Below are positions 49,716 to 61,725 of a stretch of DNA of 64,000 nucleotides, piece after piece (the first letter of the stretch is position 1; each line of letters begins with the position of its first letter). Source of the DNA: Beta vulgaris subsp. vulgaris. Its lineage: Eukaryota; Streptophyta; Magnoliopsida; Caryophyllales; Amaranthaceae. The notes below the pieces were generated by a model. That model was given only the letters and a program-made list of their open reading frames with translations. It was not told the origin of the DNA and searched no databases. The stretch is taken from the NCBI RefSeq assembly GCF_026745355.1, contig NC_079204.1:49732285-49796284 (forward strand), given 5' to 3'. A program made the position numbers and the translations under genes.

Positions 49716-51686
49716 ATTTTTTTTTTTTTTTTTGACATCAGATAAACTTGCATTTAATAAAAACTGAATTACAACCTAGGGAACATACTAACCAAACATA
49801 AGAAAATCATCTTGAACAAGATTAGTTACTAAAACAGGGGGGGCATAACATTTCTTCCGACAAGGATAGCAGACGTCCTCAGTAAAGCAGAATGGACTTC
49901 TCTTGGATCCAATAAGCACCCTGCAAAACAAAGGGTTAGAGAAAGAGATACCTCGACGCTTTACTGTATCATGTTGGCTTTTGATACTGGAGTGCAAACG
50001 AGAGGAGATTTTCATCTTGCTGATAGACTGATTGTTGACCCGTGAAGTAGACTTTGCCGGCGAACAAAAGGAGGAGCTTGGAGGTAGTAACAAAGAGACA
50101 CAAGACGACTTTTCGGAATCCATACTTGTAGGCGCTACATCGGGGCCGAAAATTGGAGTTTGTTTACACTGCTCGTACCCTTCCACAGGGGAGTGTCTCA
50201 TCTCCATAGGTGTATGGTAATCTATAGTCGTGCTGCAATCCATCCCTTGTGATGAATTCAAAATTCGTATGCTAATTTGGTTTTGGGAAGAGCAATGGTA
50301 ATGCAAGGTTCTCCCCGCTGACATCACCCTGTATATTGAAGGGGTGATATGCAGATAGGTATCCTGCGCTTTCCGATTTGAAAATCGAAATTGGGACCCT
50401 GTAGATTTCGTTTTTTTCCCTGAAGTAGACTCCAGAACTGAAGTAGAAACTTTAATGTCGTGATCAGTTCCAACGACATTCATGGTCACCTTCTTTGAGA
50501 AGATTTGATTCTTTTCCACTGTGATAGTGGTGGTACCCTGGTAGGATTTCCTTTCTCCTACCTTTCTCCTTTTCTCCTCCTTCCCCAGGAGTGAAGATGT
50601 ACTAAAGACTTCATCCTCACCGACTATTTGATCATTAATATCAACACAAGTTGAAGACAGGCCTAACATGGACGATACTTCGTTAATTTTTTTTTTGAAA
50701 TTCTCCATTATTCGGGTGAAGTAGTTTAAGGGCTTGGACGAGATCTAGTAACGCTATGTTGGATTGGCTAAGTTCCAAAGCTGCAACAACTCGCCTAAAA
50801 TAAGCTTTGGCATTGGTAGCGTCATACATTAAAACAAGAGAGCATAACTCACCCACTTTCTGAAAATCCTTTTCCTTGGTAAAACAAGCAGCCAAATTCA
50901 GATTGATAGATAAAGCTAGACTTAAAAACACAGACTTTTCTTCCTCATTAGTAATGTCCGCAAAAAACAAGAACTTAATAGCTTGGATGTAGTGGGCAAT
51001 GGCTGACTTAATGTCATTGTTTCTGTAAAAGGTATTACCCTCAGCTTTCAAACTTCGAGCATACTCGAAGATACCAAATGGATTAATAAGAAAATCAAGC
51101 CTCTGAACCCAATCAGATGAAGTATAATCAAGTTCGTCAAAGTGATAAAGACACAAATCCCCCTTTAACTCATCCATTCTGTTCATGAAATCTAAGATAA
51201 CGAGATAACACTAAAAGACTACAATGAAAAAAACCACTAGAAGATAAACAGGCACCAACAACAGCCTAAACTAATTGGAGAAACTACTGCCTAGTGAAAT
51301 TTAAGCAACGAAAAAGTAAAGCTTAGTGATAACCTCACAGTAGTTGGTAGATCTGTAGCCGAAGAACGCGGTTACTAACATCAGGTGGTGGTGGTGATTT
51401 GCCCGCACCCATAAAAGAGAAGCCACTGGTTTTCGGTGCTGTTGCGGCTGATTTCGAGTGGCGGCGTTCCTCGCGATTCTGGAAAGCAAATTTGACGGCA
51501 CCAATCGACTGGCTACTGTGGGGGAAAAGAGATTGGGCTCGCCGACGACCTGGATAGAGCCGGAGATACTCAGGCCGTCGACGAGCCAGTAGGGGGCGGG
51601 GAGATAACGCGGCGTTCCTCGCTAGGGTTTTCGCTAGGTTTTCGGTGCTTTGATGTTATGCAAGGTCTTTTTAGTTATTCCTCTTC
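49716..51686 (-). mobile_element. Retroposed TPR-protein transcript with poly(A) tail and 14-bp target duplication
   Basis: Perfect direct repeats CGAATTAGAAATGA lie at 49702-49715 and 51687-51700. Between them, on the minus strand, are a leader with AAACCCTAGCG-type sequence, an intronless coding region and a tail of 17 A (T run at 49717-49733). These are the marks of LINE-mediated insertion of a spliced mRNA or a LINE-dependent retroposon. The 3' end just before the tail (TTAAATGCAAGTTTATCTGA then TGTC) resembles the ends of other retroposons near 62350 and 62503. Confidence 0.85.
49788..51186 (-). pseudogene. Intronless TPR-domain protein, reading frame broken at a homopolymer
   Basis: The 5' frame (50683-51186, starting MNRMDELKGD) contains tetratricopeptide-like helices: ARSLKAEGNTFYRNNDIKSA, then SINLNLAACF and KAYFRRVVAALELSQ, spaced as in the three-TPR domains of FKBP- or HSP90-cochaperone-type proteins. 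It runs out at a 10-T run (50687-50696). The overlapping second frame (49788-50708) carries on for about 300 residues of serine-rich, disordered sequence with no recognised domain. One base of slippage separates the frames, so the locus is either a pseudogene or an assembly error. Possible additional N-terminal coding sequence lies at 51300-51540 in yet another frame. The parental gene is not in this window. Confidence 0.65.
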
Positions 51687-51700
51687 CGAATTAGAAATGA

Positions 51701-52140
51701 TGCAGGACTAAAAAAAGGAGGGGGGGATATATTTATTAGAAAAAGGGACTAGAATGAGGAAAAGGAAAAAAGGGAAGAAAAAAAGTTAATTAAGAACGTA
51801 TATGGAGGAGGAAGCTTCAATGTCTTTGAACTTTGATCATCTTCAACTTCCAGATTGTTCCATTCAGATAAGACATGTTTAGAAGAAGAAAAAAATAGTT
51901 TTTCTAGAAGTTTTGTATTTTTTGTCAAATGCAACTTTTTAAAGTGGTCTTTTGTTAATTGCAGCCCTTTCACCTCAGTCTCTTGAATTGCAATCTTAAA
52001 TAAATCAAAAACTTTTAAGTTGCAGCCAAAAAGGCTTTGAAGATAGGTTGGACTTGATCCAAAATAAGGCTAAAAATAAAGTTTTATGTTGATGGTAAAC
52101 AAGAAAACTAAACTTCGTAGATTAAAAACAACAATTGTAA
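51701..52140. other. Spacer without a supported gene
   Basis: AT-rich, includes a purine-rich run near 51715-51780. Nothing recognisable. Confidence 0.5.
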
Positions 52141-52142
52141 TA

Positions 52143-53606
52143 CTCCCTTCGTCACATAATATAGTGGTAGCATTCCTTTTTTTTCAATAGTGGAAAAAAC
52201 CTTATATATCACTTAGTAACAAATTCGGTTTTTGTAAAACCGCATCCGAAAATCAACATTAAAAATGGGAGGGAAAGCTGGGAGGACAATCTAATGTGAT
52301 CCTTTTGTGGACCGCATCAAATTAAAAAAACTAATGCGGTTTTTTACAAATCTGACGCGGTTTGGTGGACCGCATCAAATTTTCTTATTTTTCTATAAAA
52401 AAACGAAACCCACCCCACTCTCTCTTATAACCCTAGGCCACTCACGCCTCTCCTCTTCCCTCACCTCTCAAACCCTAGACCGCGTCTCTCCTCTTTCCTC
52501 AACTCTTAAACCCTAAACCTCAGCCTCTTCTATCTTTCCTCCACCCCCTCTCCTCACTGAAACCCTAAATCCCCTCCTCTTCCCTCTCTCATCTGCCCCA
52601 TCCCCTTACCTCTCCTCAATGAAACCCTGAATCCCCTCGTATTCCCTCTCTCATCCGCCCCCTCCCCTTACCTCTCCTCACTTTGAAACATCGACCACCA
52701 TTCATCATCAACAATTGCTCGAATGCTCGAAACATCGACCACCGTTCACCGGCTAAGGATGAACCTAGGCGAAGCGAAGAAGTTAAAGACAAAAAATTAA
52801 CAAAATTGCTCGAGTTAAAGACGCGAAATCAATGAAATTGCTCGAGTTAAAGACGCGAAGAAGAGTTTGCTTGAGTTAAGCGAAGAAGGATGAAGCTATT
52901 CGAATTTTTCTGTGGTTAGGGTTTTTTAGATGTAATTTTTTCTTAGTCTTTTTATTTCGTATTTTAGCGGTTCATGTGTTTTAATTTCATTTGTTTTAAT
53001 TTAGTCTATTGTAATTTTGGATTTTGTTGGTTTCGTTTGTTGGAGTTATGAATTTCGTTTGTTGGATTTCGTTGATTTCGTTTGTTTCGTTGTTGCGTTG
53101 ATTTCTTTTGTTTCATTGTTGCGTTAATTTCTTTTGCTTCGTTGTTATGTTGATTTCGTTGGTTGCTGTAACTTTTTTTTATTTTTCAAAACACACAAAA
53201 TCTAATGCGGTCATTCTTGAAATCGCATCAGTTTCTTACTATACTGATGCGATTTTTAACCGCATCATTTTTTTTGTTAGCTGTTGCGAGCCCATCTGAT
53301 GTGGACCAAAATCACATCAGTAAGCCCGGTTTTGACCGCATCAGATGAGCTTTTTTCCACCAGTGTTTAGTGTCTCAAAATATTGTGTATATTTTTTTTA
53401 TCAATTTGTTTTGACTAAATTATCCTTAATTTCTACACAAACTTTCCAAAATACCCCTACATTTCTTTTAAAATTTATGTCGTATTTATTGTTTGACACT
53501 ATTTCAAGGAACATTTATTATTGCTTTTTGATTTTTTTTTTTACAGGAAAAAGGAAATGAAGAACTAGTTCCAAGACATGACCACTATATTATGGGATGT
53601 AGGGAA
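52143..53606. mobile_element. Stowaway-like MITE split by a CACTA element
   Basis: The left end CTCCCTTCGTCACATAATAT (then AGTGGT) and the right end, inverted, TTCCCTACATCCCATAATAT (then AGTGGT) match and are flanked by TA. Removing the CACTA insertion leaves a MITE of about 280 bp. Confidence 0.75.
52185..53365. mobile_element. Non-autonomous CACTA element nested in the MITE
   Basis: The right end read inverted is CACTGGTGGAAAAAAGCTCA; the left end CAATAGTGGAAAAAAC is a worn counterpart. TTT flanks both sides (52182-52184 and 53366-53368), the 3-bp duplication typical of CACTA. Subterminal regions repeat GACCGCATCA / TGATGCGGT on both strands. The interior has CT-rich leader-like sequence but no transposase. 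About 1.18 kb. Confidence 0.7.
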
Positions 53607-53614
53607 TACTTAAT

Positions 53615-53790
53615 AAGATTGGAAGTTGAATCATTTATAGAGGACCAACATTGGTGTTCTCCAAATAGCTCTACAAGGAGAAAGATATTGGAGAGTCAAT
53701 TGTACCCCAACATTGGTACTCTCCATCTTCTCTCCATGCAGAGAACTTGGAGAAATGATCTCCATGGAGAGAGCATGCTCTTGGCATAGT
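53615..53790. other. Self-complementary GGAGA/TCTCC-rich segment
   Basis: Contains CCAACATTGGT twice and many interleaved TCTCC and GGAGA blocks that could fold. It resembles a decayed MITE; no precise ends found. Confidence 0.3.
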
Positions 53791-54064
53791 ATGATGATAC
53801 ATGTCATTGAAAATGTTTAACATAAAATAGGAATGAAAGAAAATAATATATTGGAGACCTTGTTAGAGAGTCATACCATCGTTAGCAATTTTTGAAGGAG
53901 TGATCTTGATGAGAGAAAAAGTTAAAAATGAATCATAGTCAAATCTGCGCTTATTTCCCGTATACAATGAAAATATATATACATTAGTATAATAATTATA
54001 ATTTCAATAATAATAATAATATTTCTATTATTAATATAAAAAAAAAGTAACAATGTGCAATTAT

Positions 54065-54089
54065 TATCATTGTTGTTGTTGTTATTATT

Positions 54090-54133
<44 letters not shown>

Positions 54134-54134
54134 A
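54065..54134. repeat. (TTG)n/(TTA)n microsatellite
   Basis: Long run of TTG units with interspersed TTA. Confidence 0.9.
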
Positions 54135-54300
54135 GCCTAAAAATCAATGGCTATAAAGGTGACACGTGGCTCCATCACAGCCCTACAAGTGACACTTTCT
54201 TATTCTGGTAAAATACATGGGTCATGAGCTTGTATGGACTAAAGTACACTTTCATGAGGAAAAAGTATACTAAAACCCTTTGTATGACCCAAATTGTACT

Positions 54301-57300
54301 TAGGCTCCATGGGCCGGGCTGGCCCGCGGGCTGCACGAGCCCGGTCCGGCCCGATCCCGCTATGGGCCCGGCACGGCCCGCTGGCCATAACATGGGTCGT
54401 GGGCCTTGCACGTTCGAGATTTTCGATTTCGGCCCGGGCCCGGCACGAGCCCGTGATATTGGCCCGTTCAGAGGCCCGTGGGCTGGCCCGTGGCTGGGCA
54501 CGTGGGCTGGGCCCGTGACCTGGCACGTGGGCCTAATCAATTTCGCTGCAAATTGTTGCTGTTGCTAAGAGCCGTTGAAAGCAATTGCTTCTGGCCCTTT
54601 TGCTTTTCATTGCAAATGGTGATGTGACTTGACATTGTGTGACAATGACAAGTCACTACTCACTCTATGCAAATGCACAAATGTTACTAGCCTACTACTA
54701 AAGTACCAGTAATTGTCCAGTACTAACAAATGCACAAATGCTGAAATGCAATTTTGCAACGGCTAAATTTCCAACGTTCATTTCACAACAGCTAAATTTA
54801 CAACGGCTAATTTTTTCCTTTCTCTATAAATACACCAAAACTTCAGTATTTTTTCCAAACATCTCATCACTCTCATCTCATCATTCATTCTTCTGTATTA
54901 TTTCAATCTCCTCAATTTAGAATTATCAAAGTTCTCAATTCCTAAATAACAAATTCTCTCAATTATACATTAACACTTTGCTCTTAAAATAATTAATAGT
55001 ACTACTACAAAATTACTTGTTATTTGGGTGAAGATTTTTTGGAGATCATTCAAGAAACCTTTGAAGTTGCGATTCTCACATTTCCTAATACTATTTCTAC
55101 TATATTGGTTGTAAGATCTAACTCAACTTTGTTTCAATTATTTTTAGTTTATTATTACTAATCATTTTCTATTTACAATTATATTATTAGTACGTTATTA
55201 GCTATTAATTATTATTGTTAATTGATTCCTTTTATATTAATTAGTGTTATTTTTGTTAATTTTAATTGAGTATAATTTGTTTTTGTGAATTTGTTTCTGC
55301 AATGGCATCAAAACCAAATACCTCATCCAAAAAAGCCAAACACATAGCTACTTCTAGTGACCAACAAAACCCAAACATGTCTATGCCGCCACCTCAAAAC
55401 ATGGGATTCAATCAGTTTAGCCAAATGAACCAACCGTTTTCTGCATTCGATATGAATGCCCCTCCGGGATTTCAACCAAACGCATACCAACCCTATTACG
55501 GATTTGGCACACCACAAGATCCTAGTTCTTATCATTCCACCCAAACTATACCTCAATTTTCATCAACAATGCCTAGCATGGGATCCGGATATAGTGGTCA
55601 ATCAGTGGATAGGCCCTTCTCCGAAATCCCAAATCCATTAGATGAGTGGTGTACGGAAGAGGAAATGGCAACTAAGAAACATCGAAAAAGTAAGGTTTGG
55701 GGCTACTTTTTATTAAATAAGGATGAAAGCAAAGCTAAGTGCAAAACATGTAACATGATTTTATCTGCTTTATCTAAACAAGGGACGGGTCACTTAGTTA
55801 GACAATCCAAAAAATGTGGTGAGCCCTCTAGCGATCCAGCACAACCCAAAATCTCTCAGTATCATCCACACGGTTTCACTTACAATTATGAGAGGGATAG
55901 GGACGAACTCGCGCAAATGCTTGTGCATGCTGAACAACCTTTTCTTTTTGCTGAGAATTAACCTTTTAATAATTACATCAACAAAGCACTACAACCTCAA
56001 CACAAGCCAATTTCTAGAAAAATGGCTCGTTCATCTGCGATGAGATACTATTTAGAGCATAAAGAAAGGTTAATTCAACTATTAAGTAATCTTCCTTGTA
56101 GAGTTTCTTTAACTGTAGATGCATGGGATGGTGGTTATGGACTACATTACTGAGTGTGACTTGTCATTGGATAGATGATGAATGGTTGTTGCAAAAGCGT
56201 ATTATTCATTTTAGAATGTTAGAATACCCCCACACTGGTCTTAACATTGCTCATCATCTAATGCAAGCTATTGATGAGTATGGTCTTAGGACTAGAATTA
56301 TGTCCATGACTTTTGATAATGCAACATCTATGACATATAGTGCAAACATGGTCAAACAATAATTACCTGATTTAATTTTAGATGGAGAAGCACTTCACAT
56401 TAGATGCATTTGTCATGTTTTAAATTTATGTGTGAGAGATGGAACTACTGCTATTGGTCCTTTTTATGAGAAAATTAGAACTGCAATTCTTTCTATCAAC
56501 AGTTCTTCTATGAGACTTCAAGAGTGGAAAACATTTCTGCGTCAGCAAAAGCTAAAAGTGGTAAAACTCAAAGCCGATTGTCCGACTAGGTGGAACTCCA
56601 CTTATGACATGTTGAGTAGGGCAATCGAGTATAGAATTCCAATAACGATTTTCTTCAATCAAAAATTTCCACAAATGGCTTTATTAGAAAGTTATTGGAA
56701 TAATTGTGAAAAGTATATGAACTTCTTACAATTGTTATATAGCATGGCCCATTGCTTTTCTTCTGTTTATAATCCATGTTCTCAATCTTTTCTTAGTAAT
56801 GCATGTTTACTTGCTCAACTTTTTATGAGCATCGTGGCGAAGAAACTTATGATGACTATCTTCCAGCAATGGAGGTGAAATGGCGCAAATATTATACGGA
56901 GCTTCCTATTATTTATGTTTTTGCTTCTATTTTAGATCAAAGGCAAAAATATGATGGTACTTTCTTGTTACTTGATATTTATTTTCAATGCATGCTACTT
57001 GAAAGTGATGTTGGAGCTTTTAAAACTAATGTGACCACTCGATTTTTCGAACTATTTAGAATTTATGAAATTAAATATGGAACAGTTACTCGATTTGCTC
57101 CTTCTCAATCATCCAAGAGCGTAAGTAAACGGTCAAAAGGTTTACTTGCACAAGCTGCTAATATGATGTCTAAATTTTATGGTAGTGAATCATCCCGAAG
57201 AACTCAAAGTGATGTTTCTGAATTACAAATGTATCTAAGCTATGATTTTATGAAAGGTATGGATGATGAAGAAAAGTTTGGACTTGACCTACTGGAGTGG

Positions 57301-57606
57301 TGGAGAGGACAAAGCACAAAGCATCCAATTTTGGCGGCGATGGCTCGTGATATTTTTGCTATCCAAGTCTCATCAGTTGCATCTGAACGAGCTTTTAGCG
57401 CATCAGGAAGAGTGCTAGATGATAGAAGATCAAGTTTAAAGCCCGAAACTCTTGAAATGTGTGTCTCTTTCAAAGATTGGTTAGATGCCGAAGATCGATC
57501 TCAAGATAAGTCGTATGTACTAAACGATAATGATGAAGGCACGTCGGCTTCTGGATCTAATAGTTCTCAATCAATTCAATTAGCCGACGATCTTGAACAA
57601 GAAATA

Positions 57607-57644
<38 letters not shown>

Positions 57645-58237
57645 GTGATGAAATGTAACTTTCTTATTGTTTGTAATGTCTTTAGTTGTTAAGAATCTAG
57701 ACATCTAGTTATTTTGTTCCTTTTCAATATTATCAAGAGTTCAATAATAAATTTGAGGTATTTTACAAGTTACAATGTTATCGTAAATAAATTTTCTTTA
57801 CTTTTTACTTTTTGTTTTTCACTATAATTAACTTATAAATACAAATATATAAAATAAAAAATAAACTTAAAAAAGAAAGAGAGAGAGAAATAAAGCTTAC
57901 AATATAATTCTAGTAAAGTGACAACAAATCTAACAATGCTAGACAAGTAGTGAAGTAGACTTAAAAAAAAAAACACCTAAAAAAAAAAACTACTTCCATA
58001 AATTGCATTTTTTTTTTTTTTCAAAAACTGTGATTTTCGGACCAGGCCTGCGGTGAGCCCGATCCCGGCCCGCCAGGCCCGTGGGCCGTGCCGTGCCATG
58101 GACAAGTTTTCCACATTTTCAGCCCGGCCCGGCACGACACGAGTTTGATGGGCCACGGGCCTGGCCCGACCCGTAATCCACTTGAGCCTGCGGGCCTGGC
58201 CCGTGGTCAGGCCCAGCACGGCCCGTGGCCAGCTCTA
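54301..58237 (+). mobile_element. hAT DNA transposon, decayed
   Basis: The left tip TAGGCTCCATGGGCCGGGCT and the right tip, inverted, TAGAGCTGGCCACGGGCCGT are similar. About 200 bp at each end is dense in GGGCC/GGCCC motifs, a familiar arrangement for plant hAT elements. Between them lies a broken hAT transposase. The 8-bp flanks (ATTGTACT, GGCTCAGT) do not match, so the target duplication has decayed or an end is misplaced. About 3.9 kb. Confidence 0.85.
55302..57648 (+). pseudogene. hAT transposase with BED zinc finger, several inactivating lesions
   Basis: Starts MASKPNTSSKKAKHI. A proline/glutamine-rich N-terminus leads into a BED-type finger near 55680-55825 (VWGYFLLNKDES, CKTCNMIL, HLVRQSKKC). 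The catalytic-core-like segments follow (SLTVDAWDGG, MTFDNATSM, CICHVLNLCV, DCPTRWNSTYDM). The C-terminal hAT dimerisation region near 57290-57480 is well kept (ILAAMARDIFAIQVSSVASE, RVLDDRRSSLKPE), and the protein ends in an aspartate run encoded by GAT repeats. Lesions: an in-frame TAA at 55959, a frame disruption near 56150, a TAA near 56360 and a frameshift near 56820-56870. Same superfamily as plant sleeper-type domesticated transposases, but this copy is broken. Confidence 0.9.
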
Positions 58238-58261
58238 GGCTCAGTAAAGGTAAAGAATATT

Positions 58262-58692
58262 TTTGTGTAAAAGGGTGAGGTGTGTCCTCGAATCAGTAAT
58301 TGTGACGTGTCACAGCAGTATTGATTAGCCAATCAGATGCTCCCAAATTAGGGTGAATCAAAGTCCAACAGTCATTTCAGACACTATAAATAGTCCTTGA
58401 AATCAGGGAAAAGGTACGTTTTTCAGAGCATAGTACTGTTATTCTGCCATATATACTATCTCTCTCTTTACTTTCTCTCTCTAAAAGTTCATTCATATCC
58501 CTGATACCTGACTTAAGCTTCGGAGGGGGAAATACCACACAAACCTCCAGGGTGGGTCTGGAGGGTCCCTTTTTGCAGGTTTCAAGGCGGAGCTCAGGTT
58601 TGGGGTTTGAGTCCAGGCGTTGTTGCACAAGTCTCCTAGTCTAGATCCTACTATTGGGGATAGTAGTATTGATTTACGAGTTTAGCACTACG
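58262..58692. mobile_element. Possible solo LTR of a Ty3/gypsy-type element
   Basis: A promoter-like CTATAAATAG at about 58382, a CTGACTTAAGCTTCGGAGGG block seen near the R/U5 region of many plant gypsy LTRs, and a terminal CTACGTAACA suggest LTR structure. No partner LTR, primer site or convincing target duplication was found. Confidence 0.4.
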
Positions 58693-58697
58693 TAACA

Positions 58698-58721
58698 AAT
58701 ATAATAATAATAATAATAATA

Positions 58722-58756
<35 letters not shown>
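58698..58756. repeat. (AAT)n(ATT)n palindromic microsatellite
   Basis: AAT units run into ATT units, so the whole tract can fold back on itself. The sequence just beyond (CCACTACTCCGTCATTTATT) matches that at about 41026, suggesting a shared parent repeat. Confidence 0.85.
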
Positions 58757-58758
<2 letters not shown>

Positions 58759-59141
58759 CTACTCCGTCATTTATTTTATTGAGAATTTGTTTTTACACAT
58801 ACATGAACCAAGGGCTAAAATTTCAATATTTATATTGGCTAAAATTTTGTTGTGATCATTGAACAATCATCCAAAATATTACTCCTTTTATTCTATAAAG
58901 ATTATCCCTCATTTTATTTTATTGGATACTTTTACAATAGCTTAATAAAATTTATAGTCATATTAACTTGTCTAATCTAGATCATTGATCTTTGATGTAA
59001 AATCTACAACATTTATTTAGGACAATTTAATAATGGATACAATAAATTGTAACTACCATAACTTTTTTAATCTCGATCATCCATTTTAAATTTTAGATCC
59101 ACACCATTTATTGAGTTAACTTTATATTAAAATTATAACTA

Positions 59142-59785
59142 TAGTTTCATACAGCCGCTTTCTCTCTTCTCTCCCCTCTCTCCTCTCTACTTTCAAAAAC
59201 CCTAGCCTTCATTATTGATTTTTAAAGGGGCTTCCATCGGTTTTTACCGTTGGAAAGCCCCCACCTTTGTTTTTTATTTGTTTTTAGGTTTCCAATAACG
59301 ATTCTCCCTCGAAAGAAAGGGTTTTCGATCTCCTTCGTAAGAAAAGGTTTTTCGATCTCCTTCGAAAGACAAGGTTTTTCGACCTCCTTCGAAAGACAGG
59401 GTTTTTCTCCTCTTTTAGAGGGGGAAATTCTATAGGTTACAATCCGGGATACTAGATCTAATGGATTGCCGTGAAATTATTTTGTTGGTGAAGAATTATG
59501 CGGGATCACAAAGGTTATCAATTTTTCGAATACGGTTAGATGAATCCGACAGAAATCATCCTCACGACTACAAGGGATTGTTAGATTGTCTCTCCAACAA
59601 GGCTGTATTTTCCAGCGATATAAGCGGGAGATGTTCCACATTGCAAGATTTGTTTGACGATCGTAGTTTTTATGAAGGAAATTTTTGTTTGATTCAACTT
59701 ATGTATTTGTTTGATTCGATTGCTTATGTAGATGTCGTATGACTTTTTATTAATGAATTAATTTTACTATTCAAAAAAAAAAAAA
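59142..59785 (+). mobile_element. Poly(A)-tailed retroposon with 17-bp target duplication
   Basis: Perfect direct repeats TATTAAAATTATAACTA flank the insertion (59125-59141 and 59786-59802). It begins with a pyrimidine-rich leader and AACCCTAGCC, has a stem-loop at about 59227-59262 (GGGGCTTCCATCGGT pairing with ACCGTTGGAAAGCCCC), four copies of a 27-bp CCTTCGAAAGACAAGGTTTT-type repeat (59305-59410), a 93-codon open frame and a tail of 13 A after TTTTACTATTC. No reverse transcriptase is encoded, so it must have used a partner LINE. Confidence 0.85.
59461..59742 (+). CDS. 93-residue open frame in the retroposon, unknown function
   Basis: Starts MDCREIILLVKNYAGSQRLS and ends SIAYVDVV just before the retroposon 3' end. 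It has mixed hydrophobic and charged composition, no transmembrane or signal features that I can see, and no recognised domain. It may be a fragment of a host mRNA carried by the retroposon, or a small retroposon-specific protein. Whether it is expressed is unknown. Confidence 0.4.
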   Translation: MDCREIILLVKNYAGSQRLSIFRIRLDESDRNHPHDYKGLLDCLSNKAVFSSDISGRCSTLQDLFDDRSFYEGNFCLIQLMYLFDSIAYVDVV

Positions 59786-59802
59786 TATTAAAATTATAAC
59801 TA

Positions 59803-60199
59803 GTATTTATACTAATAATTTTGTATATTATTATCATACATATGAATTGACTTTTTATTCCCACAAATCATTGTATTTGGTGATAAAAAGAATTAAAGAA
59901 AGAAAAAAGCAACCCTCCAAAAGGAAGAACATGTTTTTTTTCTCTTTATTTTCAAGGTTCAATTAAATCAATGAACAAGATTAATCTATAAAAAAAGGGT
60001 TAAGATTTCAATCGCTACAATAATAATCATCCATTTATTTAGTGAACTTTATAATTAAACTAAAACTAACATGTTAACATTAATAAATTCACAATAAACT
60101 TCACTTGATTTTCAATAACTTTTTAAAATTGTTTTAAAAGTCAACGAAATCAATGGACAAGACAAGTAACTAAAAAAAAAATAAAGGACTGCAATTAAG
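59803..60199. other. Spacer without a supported gene
   Basis: AT-rich with no open frame or transposon ends. Confidence 0.5.
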
Positions 60200-60202
60200 T
60201 AA

Positions 60203-60322
60203 GGGCCTGTTCTCTTCGACATAAAACAACTGAATTGAACTGAACTGAATTTATTGAAGATGAACTGAACTGAACTTATTAGAGCTGAACTGAACTGAAA
60301 ATAAGCTGGGGAGAATAGAGCC
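60203..60322. mobile_element. Short Tourist-like MITE
   Basis: Ends GGGCCTGTTCTCTTC and, inverted, GGCTCTATTCTCCCC, flanked by TAA on both sides; 120 bp. The interior is CTGAACTGAA repeats, linking it to the 40425-40770 element. Confidence 0.75.
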
Positions 60323-60598
60323 TAATTATAGTGATTATAATTTTCTAAAAAACTTTCCGTTTTACTCCATTACAGAAGATCAAATTTGTTCAGATAATAA
60401 TAAACTATAACAACCAATTTTAGATCAAATTTGATCAAAAATACTTTGGAAAAGTAAAAGCAAGGTGAACTAAGGATTTAAACAAAAAAACAAAGGAGAA
60501 CTAAGGGTGTATTGAGGTTGAAATGAAAACCATGGACATATTGTTTTGGGTCCATAAACTGTATGGAGTTACTTCTCGAGGCAAGATCCACCTAATAA

Positions 60599-61171
<573 letters not shown>

Positions 61172-61722
61172 ATAGGGTTGTTAATTAATTAGCTAATTAT
61201 TTTAGTGTTGTTTTTATATATGCATCTATTTGATGTATTTGGATATTGTAAGTTGTTCGTATGAAATAGTGAAAACTGTGTTTCTTGAGCTGTTACATAG
61301 TGTGCAATTGCGCTTTTTTTTTTGTGTTTGTTTGACTTGGCAATGAACTTACAGCAAAGATTTTCATTTCCTAGTTGTTTTTTGATTGGGATTTGAAAGT
61401 TTCGGGGTATAGTTTGCAATATATGTTCAATTTCTCTTCTAAGTATTGCAGATTCTAATTTTGTTAGAATCGATTAGTCAAGATGAATTTAGAGAGTTGC
61501 AATTTATCTCTCTTCTTTTATGGCCAATGTTCAGTTTTTAGGTGAAACTTAGATCCAAATAATGGTCAAAGTCCAGCAAGTACATAGATTTCTTGTTATG
61601 TATTTCAATTTCATTGCAATGGAAACAAATTCATTGCCTACCAAAAGTCTTACATCAATAAGTACTTTTGCCTAGGAAAGTGCAGTTATTTCGTGAAGGC
61701 GAATTGTGAAATATTATCTAAC
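61172..61722. other. H4 3' flank and spacer
   Basis: T-rich 3' untranslated region followed by AT-rich spacer. No second gene is supported. Confidence 0.5.
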
Positions 61723-61725
61723 TTA

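Noticed and set aside
54175..54568. Overlapping open frames on both strands
   Set aside because: They are by-products of the GGGCC-rich hAT terminus, which lacks stops in most frames.
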